Shown: positions 52,380 through 61,900, counted from the stretch's first letter. The stretch: 64,000 nucleotides of DNA from Aminipila sp032051575 (GCF_032051575.1 NZ_DAMBYD010000005.1:248001-312000); one strand, 5' to 3'. Program-made: numbers and translations. Notes: generated from the sequence alone by a model not told the origin.

Positions 52380-54971
52380 TTATACCTCTAAAATAATTTT
52401 TTGATTATCAACAAATACTTTGACAATTTCAGGATCAAATTGTGTACCTGCATTTTTAATTAATTCATCAATGGAATCTTCAACAGTCAACGATGCTTTA
52501 TATGGTCTATTGGCTATCATGGCTTCATAAGAATCTGCTATAGAAATAATGCGTGAGAACAGTGGTATTTGACTGCCCTTTAAGCCTTTTGGATATCCAT
52601 TTCCATCCCATCGCTCATGATGATAAAGCACATTTTCTGCTAATAAAGAATAGGCATCTACTGATCTTAAAATTTGGTAACCACATTCAGTATGCCTTTT
52701 TATTTCTTGATACTCTAATTCAGTCAGTTTACCAGGTTTATTTAATATATCTTCTGAAATTATGATTTTACCAATATCATGCATCAATCCGGCTAATTCT
52801 AACTCCTTTATCGTTTGTTCATCAAGATTCATTATTTGACCAATTTTTTTGCTGATCTTACTTACTTTTTCTGAGTGTATTTTCTCTCGTTCATTCTTTT
52901 CATTTAAGGTATTCAAAATTACTTGGATAGTTTTATTTCGCATACTTTGACTCTCTGTAATTTTTTTCATATACATCTGTTCTTCAGCCTTAATGATAAC
53001 ATTGTCAATAGGTGTCTCTCTGTTTAACTTAGTGTCAAATCCAATAGAAACTGAGATAAAAATATCATTAAGTTTCTCTTCTGCTATAGATTTATAAATA
53101 CGTTTAATAATTTTTTCAGTTTCTTCACGTGTTGTCTGCGGAAATAAAATAATGAATTCATCACCGCCAATCCTTGCTATTACATTATTTTCATTACACT
53201 CTTTATTTAAGACTTTGGCCACTATTTTCAGAAGTTCATCCCCAACTTGGTGGCCGAAAGCATCATTAGTTAGCTTAAGTCCATTTACATCTATCATTGC
53301 AATAGAAAATGGAAGATTTATATCTTTATCTAATCTTTTTAACTCTTCTTCAAAAAACCTTCTGTTATATAATCCAGTAAGATAGTCATGATAACTTAAA
53401 AATAAAATTTGTTCCTGCTTTTGTTTTTTTTCTGTAAAATCTCTAAATACGATAACTGCACCCGTAATATTACCATATTCATCTCTAATAGGTGCTGCGC
53501 TGTCCTCAATGGCTATTTCTTCTCCAGTCTTCTTAATTAAAACTGTAGACTCCTCCAATTGAATTACCTTTCCAACCTTAAGTACTTGAGTAATAGGGCA
53601 GTCACATTTTGCTCTTGAAAATTCATTTATAATATTAAAAACTGTTTTAAATTCCTTTCCTTTGGCCTCGTGTAAAGACCAACCTGTAAGATTTTCAGCG
53701 ACTGTGTTCATAAGATTAATTCTTCCAAACTTATCTGTTGAAATAACTCCGTCACCTAATGAATGAATTGTAGTTTTAAATAATGAACGTTCTATACTTA
53801 TTTTCTCTTTAGCATTAAAAAGCTGCTGATTTTTTAGCTCTATTTCAGAAAGATACTTAGAAATTTTCTGTATCATAAAAGTAAGGCCTTTTGATAAAAT
53901 CCCTATTTCATCTTCTCTTAATAAATACTCTGGCGGTAAAGAAATACATTTATTATTACTATAATTTTCGATTTCCCTAGATATTTTAATTACCGGGGTT
54001 GAAATATATCGTTTTAAAAATATTAGAAAAAAAGCCATTACAATAACTAAGCCTATTAATATAAACAAATTAGTGCTGATAAACTTGTTTAACTGGTAGA
54101 ACACTTCTGACTTTGGCATTATAGTTAGTACAATTAAATTTGTATTTGTAATTGGTTGATAAGATACAAATTTTTCTTCTCCTTGATATGTATAACTTGC
54201 AATTCCACTTTTTCCAGATTGTATCTTGCTTGATAAATCACCCAGATAATCTTTAACAAAAAATTTGTTTGTTGTGTCTGTGGTATCAATATTTGGATGG
54301 TATAAAATCTGCCCATTATTATAGATCAATACAACATACCCATTATCTCCAATCTTATAGTTACTCATTATTGTATTAATATCTTCAATCATAATATCTA
54401 TTGCAAAAGTACCTAAAAATTTTCCATTGTCTACTATTGGTGCTCCTATAGTTATAGCCATTTTCCCTGTGACCATATCCAGATAAGGAGCTATTATTGT
54501 TGTTTTTCCTTCCTCAATAATCTTAATGTACCAGTCTCTTTTATTCAAATCATAACCAGAAGCCATATCATAATCGTATATGTTAGTTATTAAATCGTTC
54601 GTATTGGGTAGTGCAATGTATGACAGCGCAATATTTTTATCCATATCAGAAATGTTTTTCAGTTCATTGGTTACTTGAGGATATAGGGGATTCTCTCTTT
54701 TTTTATCCTGTTCTTTTATTTCACTGGCAATTTTTATAAAGTCCGGATTTTTTTTAGCTTGATCTACTATTACGATATATTTTTGCAAAAACATATTGAC
54801 TTCCGTGGAAATATTTTTGGAATCCTTTATTAACTGTTCTTTGCTCTGTTGTTCAAAATAGCTTTTCAGTTGTATATCTAAAAAATAAAAATAAATAAAG
54901 AAAAATAAAAATATAAATAATATAACGGTTATACCGATTATTCTTGTAATACTTCTTTTTATCCAATTCAT
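52380..54971 (-). CDS. Membrane sensor with dCache, HAMP, PAS, GGDEF and HD-GYP domains
   Basis: 863 residues. Order: TM helix (12-32), extracytoplasmic dCache-type sensor (about 35-295), second TM (about 300-322), HAMP (about 325-380), PAS (about 400-520), GGDEF (about 530-690; motif GGDEFIILFPQ) and HD-GYP (about 700-855; HDIGK and HHERWDGNGYP). Both enzymatic centres look intact, so synthesis and hydrolysis of c-di-GMP could both occur, with the sensor choosing between them. The I-site RxxD is missing (NENN). Single gene. Confidence 0.92.
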   Translation of the reverse strand: MNWIKRSITRIIGITVILFIFLFFFIYFYFLDIQLKSYFEQQSKEQLIKDSKNISTEVNMFLQKYIVIVDQAKKNPDFIKIASEIKEQDKKRENPLYPQVTNELKNISDMDKNIALSYIALPNTNDLITNIYDYDMASGYDLNKRDWYIKIIEEGKTTIIAPYLDMVTGKMAITIGAPIVDNGKFLGTFAIDIMIEDINTIMSNYKIGDNGYVVLIYNNGQILYHPNIDTTDTTNKFFVKDYLGDLSSKIQSGKSGIASYTYQGEEKFVSYQPITNTNLIVLTIMPKSEVFYQLNKFISTNLFILIGLVIVMAFFLIFLKRYISTPVIKISREIENYSNNKCISLPPEYLLREDEIGILSKGLTFMIQKISKYLSEIELKNQQLFNAKEKISIERSLFKTTIHSLGDGVISTDKFGRINLMNTVAENLTGWSLHEAKGKEFKTVFNIINEFSRAKCDCPITQVLKVGKVIQLEESTVLIKKTGEEIAIEDSAAPIRDEYGNITGAVIVFRDFTEKKQKQEQILFLSYHDYLTGLYNRRFFEEELKRLDKDINLPFSIAMIDVNGLKLTNDAFGHQVGDELLKIVAKVLNKECNENNVIARIGGDEFIILFPQTTREETEKIIKRIYKSIAEEKLNDIFISVSIGFDTKLNRETPIDNVIIKAEEQMYMKKITESQSMRNKTIQVILNTLNEKNEREKIHSEKVSKISKKIGQIMNLDEQTIKELELAGLMHDIGKIIISEDILNKPGKLTELEYQEIKRHTECGYQILRSVDAYSLLAENVLYHHERWDGNGYPKGLKGSQIPLFSRIISIADSYEAMIANRPYKASLTVEDSIDELIKNAGTQFDPEIVKVFVDNQKIILEV

Positions 54972-55208
54972 AAATCTACCTCCAAATTGAAAAATTTTTA
55001 CATTCCGAATTTATATCTTTCAACTTGCTAATATTTTCTAATTTTCTGAATTTTTAACCATTATATTACATTCTTCGCCAAATTACTACATTTTCTAAGA
55101 AATATTAAAGTATATTTTATTATTTAAATTAGATTGTGTATAAATTTAAGGTATGTATAATTTAATGATTTAATCAAATGATAAGAATAAAATCTATAAG
55201 GAGCTCTT

Positions 55209-55763
55209 ATGTTTCATCAGATAATTTTTATATTAAATGTTGCAATTATATCTATGTCTCAGATTTTTTTAATGTTTAAATACTTGCAACAGAAAAAAAC
55301 TAGTAAATTTACTGGAGATTTGATTATTTATTGCGTTATCCTATCTTTTCTGCTTTATGAACACTATTTTAAGTTAAACATTCCAGACTTCATTCTAACT
55401 TGTTCTGTAATTACCGTTATAGGGCATACTTTTGTAGGCTCATACCTTAATATTTATTATAAATCCAACTACTTTGACCGCTACCTTCATCTATTTGGTT
55501 CCTTTTCGTTTTCACTTCTGGCTTTTTCAATTATTAATTATATAACTCCATTAGTGAATGTAAGCTGGATTTACACATTTTTGTTTGTTATGACATTGGG
55601 AATCAGTATTGGTGTGTTTTTTGAAATTATTGAATTTGTCCATGATTGTTTTTCTAAAAAAATCATGTGTCAACATGGACTTGCTGATACTGATTTTGAT
55701 ATGATCTTTAATGTTTTTGGCTCATTTATAGCTGGAGTTGTTTCAATAACGATTTTTTTATAA
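55209..55763 (+). CDS. Membrane protein of unknown function, DUF2238-like
   Basis: 184 residues with about six membrane helices. The C-terminal motif VFFEIIEFVHDCFSKKIMCQHGLADTDFDMIFNVFGSFIAG (Glu-x2-Glu, then DTxxDM-x2-N) resembles the DUF2238/YjdF-type integral membrane family. Function unknown. AAGGAG five nt upstream and a strong terminator after the stop mark it as a monocistronic gene. Confidence 0.7.
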   Translation: MFHQIIFILNVAIISMSQIFLMFKYLQQKKTSKFTGDLIIYCVILSFLLYEHYFKLNIPDFILTCSVITVIGHTFVGSYLNIYYKSNYFDRYLHLFGSFSFSLLAFSIINYITPLVNVSWIYTFLFVMTLGISIGVFFEIIEFVHDCFSKKIMCQHGLADTDFDMIFNVFGSFIAGVVSITIFL

Positions 55764-55770
55764 TTACAAT

Positions 55771-55797
55771 AAAAAACTGCTAAATTAGCAGTTTTTT
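55771..55797. terminator. Bidirectional terminator
   Basis: 12-bp stem AAAAACTGCTAA / TTAGCAGTTTTT with minimal loop and U-runs on both sides. Confidence 0.85.
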
Positions 55798-55814
55798 AAC
55801 CTTAGTGCACTTAA

Positions 55815-55949
55815 TCAGCCACCACCTATTGGATCAGAATCACTATAAGCCCCCGGTACTAAGCAATTTCCATCCTTATCCTTCTTTGGGCATTCATTTG
55901 GCCGATCAATTTTTACTTGAATCTTTTTATTCTTACCACTTTTTTTCAT
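55815..55949 (-). CDS. 44-residue basic protein with two cysteines
   Basis: ATG 55949 after GGAGATAACA; 44 codons to TGA. Begins MKKSGKNKKIQVKIDRP, then NECPKKDKDGNCLVPG, ending DSDPIGGG. The spacing C-P-x(7)-C could form a disulfide or a half zinc site. No family recognised. Located just before the LysM pair. Confidence 0.6.
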   Translation of the reverse strand: MKKSGKNKKIQVKIDRPNECPKKDKDGNCLVPGAYSDSDPIGGG

Positions 55950-56117
55950 AATGTTATCTCCTTTTTAATTTTTTCTTTTATTATTTATGTCCACTTTTTC
56001 TTTAATTAAAAGGTCCATTAAGTCTTAATAATTGTAAAATAATTACACATTTTAATAAAATAGACACCGTCCTATGTAATATACATCTTTCTTGACAGTG
56101 TCTGTTAAATTTGAATA

Positions 56118-57131
56118 TTATATTTTAGGCCGTGTCCTTAGCGAAGTTGTTGGCTGCATTCCTGGTGGCATTATTGGTGTCGTCCTTGGCGGTGTTGTTG
56201 GCTGCATTCCTGGTGGCACTGTTGGCGTCGTCCTTGGTGGGGTTATTGGCCGTGTTCCTGGAGTTGTTGGCTGCGTTCCCGGTGTCGTTGGACATGTCCC
56301 TGGGGTCGTTGGTTGTGCCCCTGGGGTCGTTGGACATGTCCCTGGGACTGTTGGCTCAGTTTCTGGTGTCGTTGGCTGTGTTCCAGAGGAATTTTGCTCT
56401 GTAAAATCTGATGCTAAAGTATCAATTTGATCCAGTAATGTACTTGTATTATCAATTGTAGTTTGATAGATTTTTCGATTAACGGATTGACCTAAATTAT
56501 TAATTGCTGTGTCAAATCCCTCAATATCACCACTATATTGAGCATCAAGCTGAGGTTTTACTCTTTCCCAAACTCTTTTTAGTTCTAAGTAATTATCATT
56601 AACTTCATCCCAATCATTATTTTCAGTTCCTATAATCATCTGCCTTCCTAAAAAGGATAATCGTTTTATATCTGTTGGTACAATTACACTAAAATAATCC
56701 AATATGTCAGCAATGTTCATAGTTATTTGATTTGCTTGAGAAATTGCCTGCCTTCTATTTTTTTGCATAATACTTTGATTTAAACCATTAATAGTAAGAT
56801 TATTTCTTGTCATTAATTCAACCGGCACAGAAGCATCTTGGAGAAAAGGCACCAATTCATTCATATTTGTTTTAATTGAATTTAAATTGCTTGCAGCATT
56901 TTCCCATTCACTTGCATAAATGTTATCTATTATATCCATAGCATTTGACTCTATTGTGTCTAATTGTCTTGGAATGGCTGGCAGCTGTAAAACTTTAATA
57001 ATTTTACCAAAACAAATAGATTCCCCCTCAGATATTTCAGGATTTGCTTTAATCAAATGTACTAGAGGCAACTCCGACTGTTTTGCAATAACAAATAGGC
57101 TGTCATTGGTTTTTATGGTAAATTGTGACAT
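56118..57131 (-). CDS. LysM-domain protein with C-terminal Pro/Thr-rich repeats
   Basis: 337 residues without signal peptide. N-terminal LysM-type domain (FTIKTNDSLFVIAKQSELPLVHLIKANPEI, residues 3-50), a helical region of about 200 residues, then a repetitive tail rich in Pro, Thr and Gly (units like TTPGTQP and TTPPRT), 85 residues long. LysM binds GlcNAc-containing polymers; absence of a signal peptide with an N-terminal LysM recalls the spore morphogenetic protein SafA, so a mother-cell role in spore wall or coat building is possible. Start set at ATG 57131 after GGAGGAG. Paralogue of the next gene. Confidence 0.82.
   Translation of the reverse strand: MSQFTIKTNDSLFVIAKQSELPLVHLIKANPEISEGESICFGKIIKVLQLPAIPRQLDTIESNAMDIIDNIYASEWENAASNLNSIKTNMNELVPFLQDASVPVELMTRNNLTINGLNQSIMQKNRRQAISQANQITMNIADILDYFSVIVPTDIKRLSFLGRQMIIGTENNDWDEVNDNYLELKRVWERVKPQLDAQYSGDIEGFDTAINNLGQSVNRKIYQTTIDNTSTLLDQIDTLASDFTEQNSSGTQPTTPETEPTVPGTCPTTPGAQPTTPGTCPTTPGTQPTTPGTRPITPPRTTPTVPPGMQPTTPPRTTPIMPPGMQPTTSLRTRPKI
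56125..56393 (-). repeat. Tandem coding repeats of the Pro/Thr tail
   Basis: Imperfect units of 27-54 bp built from variants of GGAACACGGCCA / ACGACACCAGG encode the tail of the LysM protein. The periodicity leaves all frames open on both strands, giving false long ORFs. Copy number is likely to vary between strains. Confidence 0.75.
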
Positions 57132-57240
57132 TATTGACTCCTCCATATTTTATTTATTCCATTTATAATATGTCATGTAGAATGTATTGACACACTCTTT
57201 ACCCTTAAAAGCCTTTACATAGAAACATAATTTTATTATT

Positions 57241-58062
57241 TTATTGGGTTATGTATTGTATGTTTGGGGGTGGGGTTGGTCTTGCACTAGGAGGTATGGC
57301 AGGTGGCGCGATTGGCTGTGTATTTCGACGCCTAAAATCAGCTTCATAAATATCTAATTTATCAAGTAGTATATTGGAGTCATCAACTGTGGCTTGGTAA
57401 TCTTTCGACTTAATCGATTCACCTAAATCATTAACAGTCTCATTAAAATCATTAATATCCTCATTAAATTTAGGATCAAGTTGAGGTTTTAGCCCCTCCC
57501 ATATTTTTTGGAACTGCAAATAGTTTATATTCGCATCATCCCATTGATTATTTTGTGCTTGTATTAGAATCTCTCTTCCAAAAAATCCCATTCGGTTTAC
57601 ATCTGTAGGTACAATTACATTAAAATAATCAAGTATATCTGCAATGTATAAGGTAATACGATTTGCCTGATCAATTGCTTTCTCTGTATTTTTTTTATTT
57701 ATATTTTGGTCTAAATAACCTATTTCTAAATTCATCCTTACAATTATAGCATCAAGAACGGAAGCTTCGTGAAGCTTAGGAATTAATTCATTCATATTTG
57801 CTTTAATTAGATTTAAATTGTCTGTGGCACTTTCCCAGTCTCCTGCATAAATATTTTCAATGATAGCTTTTGCCTTTGAATTTATCACATCAATCTCACT
57901 TGGAACAGATGGCAATTGTAAAATTCTTATAATTTTACCTAAGTAAATAGAATCTTGATTCAATATTGTAGAATTTGACTTAATTAAATGCACCAAGGGC
58001 AGCTCAAATTGTTTGTCAAAAACAATTAAGCTATCATCAGTTTTTATAATATACCGTAACAT
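57241..58062 (-). CDS. LysM-domain protein, tandem paralogue, short Pro-rich tail
   Basis: 273 residues. It mirrors the preceding gene: LysM-like YIIKTDDSLIVFDKQFELPLVHLIKSNSTI, the same helical middle (DILDYFNVIVPTDVNRMGFFGREILIQ; LDPKFNEDINDFNETVNDLGES) and a short Pro-rich tail PPAIPPSARPTPPPN. About half the residues match the paralogue. It lies 110 bp upstream in the same direction, so the pair arose by tandem duplication. No signal peptide. Confidence 0.8.
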   Translation of the reverse strand: MLRYIIKTDDSLIVFDKQFELPLVHLIKSNSTILNQDSIYLGKIIRILQLPSVPSEIDVINSKAKAIIENIYAGDWESATDNLNLIKANMNELIPKLHEASVLDAIIVRMNLEIGYLDQNINKKNTEKAIDQANRITLYIADILDYFNVIVPTDVNRMGFFGREILIQAQNNQWDDANINYLQFQKIWEGLKPQLDPKFNEDINDFNETVNDLGESIKSKDYQATVDDSNILLDKLDIYEADFRRRNTQPIAPPAIPPSARPTPPPNIQYITQ

Positions 58063-58228
58063 TATGAACTCCTCCAGATTTCGTTTCTTCCATTTATATT
58101 ATGTTTCAAATTTTTTATTGATACCCGTCTGAATCTGGCTTTAATGCTTATATTTAATTAACATACAATATTTCAGAAATAATTTACACAATGAAAAAAG
58201 GTCAAGAGCTTACAAAGTTCTTAACCTT

Positions 58229-58939
58229 TCACTGATTTAAATCAATAATCCATATATCTGGCAAACTTAAAAAAATTTCTTCATTTAGATTCAACCAACT
58301 TGTACAATGGTCGAGAACAATACTATCACTACTAATTACATTTGACTGTTCATAAAGTATTTTATCTACGTTATTGACAATTTGAATCTCAATTTCAAAT
58401 TGTTCCTCCTCTGCAATCTCTGCAATTCGGGTTTTTAATCTACCTGAATTGGAAACAGGTGCATCTAGCCAGAATATTGCCTTTGTAACAAAAATATTTT
58501 TAAGTTCAGAAATAATTAAACGGATGGCAGTATTGGTTTTGTCAATAAGCCTATAGGTGCCACGGAGACCGGCAAGATCACGAAATGTACCATCCATACA
58601 CATTAAGACCGGTGATCCTGATAATGCAACTTCCAACGTAATAATCTCATTAAACCCATCTATGTTGACTGTGTCACCTGCCATATTTTCTGGATATTTT
58701 TGTTTTACTTTTCGCGCAGCAATATTCTCCTTAGATGAAATAATGCGTGTCAAAGCAACTCGCTGACGCTCTGAAAGAAGATAATGATTTCCAATAAACG
58801 TTGACGCCCCCTTGATTGGATAGCCATGATTTAGCAAAAAATATAGTTCTTCAGCGGCCTGCTCCATGGTTGCTAAAGCAAGCCCTGTAAAATCACGTTG
58901 GTTATCAGGTGAGTACCCGCGTTTTGTAGTTTCACCCAT
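58229..58939 (-). CDS. DUF434-domain protein
   Basis: 236 residues. RGYSPDNQRDFTGLALATMEQAAEELYFLLNHGYPIKGASTFIGNHYLLSERQRVALTRIISS matches the DUF434 head; IDGFNEIITLEVALSGSPVLMCMDGTFRDLAGLRGTYRLI and VLDHCTSWLNL complete the family. Function unknown. Co-transcribed with a small zinc-ribbon gene 15 bp upstream. Confidence 0.85.
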   Translation of the reverse strand: MGETTKRGYSPDNQRDFTGLALATMEQAAEELYFLLNHGYPIKGASTFIGNHYLLSERQRVALTRIISSKENIAARKVKQKYPENMAGDTVNIDGFNEIITLEVALSGSPVLMCMDGTFRDLAGLRGTYRLIDKTNTAIRLIISELKNIFVTKAIFWLDAPVSNSGRLKTRIAEIAEEEQFEIEIQIVNNVDKILYEQSNVISSDSIVLDHCTSWLNLNEEIFLSLPDIWIIDLNQ

Positions 58940-58954
58940 ATCTTCACCCCTTAA

Positions 58955-59089
58955 CTAAATTTTTTTCTTCTTTCTGCCTTCATTCACCTCTAATCTCTTA
59001 TTTCTCTTCTTCTGTCGGCAATTTTCACAAACTTTATTATTTTCACCGGATGCTAATATGCAACCGCACTGTTTACACTTTTTAATCAT
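58955..59089 (-). CDS. 44-residue zinc-ribbon protein with basic tail
   Basis: ATG 59089 after GGAGGAATGCTT; 44 codons to TAG. Two Cys pairs, CKQCGC and CENCRQ, form a zinc ribbon, followed by a strongly basic tail (KKRNKRLEVNEGRKKKKI). Possible nucleic-acid binder. Directly precedes the DUF434 gene. Confidence 0.75.
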   Translation of the reverse strand: MIKKCKQCGCILASGENNKVCENCRQKKRNKRLEVNEGRKKKKI

Positions 59090-59153
59090 AAGCATTCCTC
59101 CTTTCAAATTTAATGTTTATACATTTGATTTTCTTCATCACCTTTGTAATTTA

Positions 59154-59759
59154 TCACAATAAATCCAACTTTGAATCTTTTTCTGTAATTAGTCTAATTG
59201 GCTTGCAAGGATTACCATATGCGAGATAATTGTCTGGTATGTCTTTTATAACAACACTGCCCGCCCCTATTACAACATTATTTCCAATATGTACCCCGCC
59301 GCAAACTACAACATTGCATGCAATCCAGACATTATTTTCAATATGAATTTCTTCTGCATATTCGGACATGGATACATGTCCATCTTTATACTTCATGGCA
59401 ACTCTTTCCTCTGGAATCAACGGATGTGATGTTGCCATGAGCGATACATTGGGTCCAAACATAACATTGTCTCCAATGTAAATTCTCCCATCATCTAAAA
59501 TGGTAGTATTAAAATTTGCAAAGAAATTTTCACCAATATAAGTATGAACTCCGTAATTAAATTGTATGGGCCCTTGGAAATAGTACTTTTCCCCTATTCC
59601 TCCAATAAATTCTTTAATTATGGATAAGCGGTTTTCATCATATTCATCAAGTGTATTAAATTTTTGGCATAGAATGTGTGCCTTGTGCTTTATATCACGA
59701 AGTTCTTTGGAGCGGGCATCAAACAACTTCCCCGCAAAGATTCTTTCTTCCTCTCTCAT
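59154..59759 (-). CDS. Sugar O-acetyltransferase (LacA/Maa type)
   Basis: 201 residues. Left-handed beta-helix hexapeptide repeats (GVHTYIGENFFANFNTTILDDGRIYIGDNVMFGPNVSLMATSHPLIPEER, IHIENNVWIACNVVVCGGVHIGNNVVIGAGSVVIKDIPDNYLAYGNPCKPI) and the catalytic His in ATSHPL. Acetylates maltose, galactosides or related sugars at a hydroxyl with acetyl-CoA. Single gene. Confidence 0.94.
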   Translation of the reverse strand: MREEERIFAGKLFDARSKELRDIKHKAHILCQKFNTLDEYDENRLSIIKEFIGGIGEKYYFQGPIQFNYGVHTYIGENFFANFNTTILDDGRIYIGDNVMFGPNVSLMATSHPLIPEERVAMKYKDGHVSMSEYAEEIHIENNVWIACNVVVCGGVHIGNNVVIGAGSVVIKDIPDNYLAYGNPCKPIRLITEKDSKLDLL

Positions 59760-59909
59760 TATCTAGCCTCCCATATACAACTCATTTTCCATTACTAATA
59801 TTAGCTAATGAAAAGTTGCTTATACGATTCTCTTATTATTATCTGATTGATATTAAAAATTATTAAACAAGTTTACTTCTAAACTGCCACGCCACCTACT
59901 CACCATACA

Positions 59910-61202
59910 CTATTTACGTTCAATAGTAAATACATAATACCCAACCCCATCATAAAACTCCTTCTTCCATTCTGCATACACCACATATACCACATTTTCT
60001 TCCAAAACTGTAAAGGAACCATTTTTCATTTCTATTTCCTTATATCCCTTATCATAGGATTTAAGATTGTTGAAGTCATCTTTTTTCCAATACCTAATTT
60101 CCATTTTGTTCGGTTCTGGTAGCGCCGATATGTCTACAGTGCTGTCATTTCCTATATTAATACTTTCAATTTCATTAGGTTTTGGCAGTTGAAATCCTTC
60201 TTCCGAGCCCACTGATATTCCCTTCGTGTATTCATAATTCCATTTCCCATAGTGGTGATTAACATAATTAACTTTATCATCACAATCTAAAACTATGCAG
60301 GGAACAGCTTTTAACATGTCTCTCTTTGGTTTGCTTTGATCGATCATTACAAACGAAAGAATAACTGCTATTGTTACAAGCATACCGATACTAATCATCA
60401 GGAATTTACCCTTTGTACTTTCAAAGTTAAATTTGTTTTCTCGTTTTTCATTATAGATTTTTATACTTCCATAAATTTTGCTTCCTATAATAGCCACACT
60501 AACTAGAATCGCACATTTTGCAAAAAAGGTGTATTTATAATAAAAGATAAGAGTAAGCGGCAATAATATAAACAAAATTCCTAACAAAAGTTCCTTTAAA
60601 CTTCTCAGCATGCGGATTTTTTTATTACGCTTTTGAGCCGTAAATTGATTATATTGATAGGTAAATCCAGCTTTACTCATCTTTTTAAGGTTTAGATAGG
60701 CAAAAAACGAGTCAAATTGTAGACAGTAAATTGCCGCAATTATAGCCCATCCTATTTTAAACCCAGTATCAGCTAAAAATATATTTAATCCCGCCAATAG
60801 TATCCAAACTGCTGACTGCAGACATTTAGATTTCCCTTCATTTTTTACCTTTAAAAATATAGCCTCCCTAATCTTGTCTAAATTTATAGAGGGCTGCATA
60901 CACCTATCCCGTTTTTTACACCGATAAATTATCACACCTTCAAGAAAATCTACATATTCCCATCTTTCATCAATCCACGTTTTCTTATAGTTTTCAAATT
61001 CCTCTGAATTCACGTCGCAAGTTTCTATATAATCAACACAGTATTTATATTCTCCAGACATGGTCTTTTTGTATACACCAAATACCGCCCCTATGTATTC
61101 TAATGCCTCTCCCTGACTGGCCCTCTCATTTAAGTATGTATTTATCAATTCAAAATCATAAAATTTAAAATTCCATAACCGTCTAATCTTTTTTACAGCC
61201 AT
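59910..61202 (-). CDS. DUF2812-domain membrane protein
   Basis: 430 residues. The N-terminal DUF2812 region has KIRRLWNFKFYDFELINTYLNERASQGEALEYIG and CVDYIETCDVNSEEFENYKKTWIDERWEYVDFLEGVIIYRCK. About four membrane helices (about 135-275) follow, then a C-terminal extracytoplasmic domain. In many Firmicutes DUF2812 proteins sit beside PadR regulators; here no PadR gene is adjacent. Start set at ATG 61202, nine nt after GGAG. Confidence 0.82.
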   Translation of the reverse strand: MAVKKIRRLWNFKFYDFELINTYLNERASQGEALEYIGAVFGVYKKTMSGEYKYCVDYIETCDVNSEEFENYKKTWIDERWEYVDFLEGVIIYRCKKRDRCMQPSINLDKIREAIFLKVKNEGKSKCLQSAVWILLAGLNIFLADTGFKIGWAIIAAIYCLQFDSFFAYLNLKKMSKAGFTYQYNQFTAQKRNKKIRMLRSLKELLLGILFILLPLTLIFYYKYTFFAKCAILVSVAIIGSKIYGSIKIYNEKRENKFNFESTKGKFLMISIGMLVTIAVILSFVMIDQSKPKRDMLKAVPCIVLDCDDKVNYVNHHYGKWNYEYTKGISVGSEEGFQLPKPNEIESINIGNDSTVDISALPEPNKMEIRYWKKDDFNNLKSYDKGYKEIEMKNGSFTVLEENVVYVVYAEWKKEFYDGVGYYVFTIERK

Positions 61203-61297
61203 TATTTCTATCTCCATTACTTCATTTATAAAAAGAGCACCTCCAAATGTGGATTTTTTCAACATCTGAGGTGCCTCACATCTTTATATTTTTGATT

Positions 61298-61900
61298 TTA
61301 CTTTGTTATAGTATATCGTAAAATCGTCTTCAATTTATCCCTTTCAACTTTTCTTGCATCTGATAGATAGATTTCACGATGGGTATCTAATTTGCGTGTA
61401 AAGCCATTTTCTTTCATAAACTCCAGCATTTTTTCAAAACTAAAAGGTTCATCATCATAATCACCTTCATGAAGAATTTGAACTGACAGCCCATCTTCTA
61501 TTTCACAGAAATAAGTTTCATCTAATAACGAATGTGGCTTTTTCTTTTTTGCTATCTGCAAAGCCATCTCCGCTATTTTAGATGTAACAAAATCTGGCTG
61601 TCTAATCATAATCGTATAAACATAGCTATCTTTATTACTCATATCACATGCCTCCCAAACACCCTCAAGAGGATAAACTGTATATTCAAAATATCCTTCC
61701 GGCGTAAAACCAGATTTAGGCATCATTCTGACAGCATAACCCAAAGAATAAAGTACTGCTATTCTTTCAGCGAAATCTTCACTATTAGGATTCCCCACCC
61801 CTTTTATTGCAAAATATTTTTGCTTAGGAACCGTCAATAACTGTGTTTCAGTTTTAGGGCTATATAATTGTTTCTCGTGTTTTTTCCATTCGTGCTTCAT
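61298..61900 (-). CDS. GyrI-like small-molecule-binding protein
   Basis: 200 residues. It matches the stand-alone GyrI-like family: KHEWKKHEKQLYSPKTETQLLTVPKQKYFAIKGVGNPNSEDFAERIAVLYSLGYAVRMMPK and LSVQILHEGDYDDEPFSFEKMLEFMKENGF, with the concluding REIYLSDARKVERDKLKTILRY. Such proteins bind, and some hydrolyse, hydrophobic or cationic toxic compounds. Between the DUF2812 gene and the ABC exporter on the same strand. Confidence 0.92.
   Translation of the reverse strand: MKHEWKKHEKQLYSPKTETQLLTVPKQKYFAIKGVGNPNSEDFAERIAVLYSLGYAVRMMPKSGFTPEGYFEYTVYPLEGVWEACDMSNKDSYVYTIMIRQPDFVTSKIAEMALQIAKKKKPHSLLDETYFCEIEDGLSVQILHEGDYDDEPFSFEKMLEFMKENGFTRKLDTHREIYLSDARKVERDKLKTILRYTITK

Noticed and set aside
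54972..55208. Possible regulatory RNA before the 55209 gene
   Set aside because: AT-rich with no conserved c-di-GMP riboswitch core or strong helix that I could see.
56125..56337. 70-codon minus-strand ORF of Asn/Asp/Thr repeats in another frame
   Set aside because: Shadow of the same tandem repeats; no ribosome site, and the LysM frame is supported by its paralogue.
56092..56430. 112-codon plus-strand ORF rich in Gly/Val/Pro
   Set aside because: It is the reverse of the Pro/Thr tail of the LysM gene; the repeat unit leaves all frames open and it has no ribosome site or family features.
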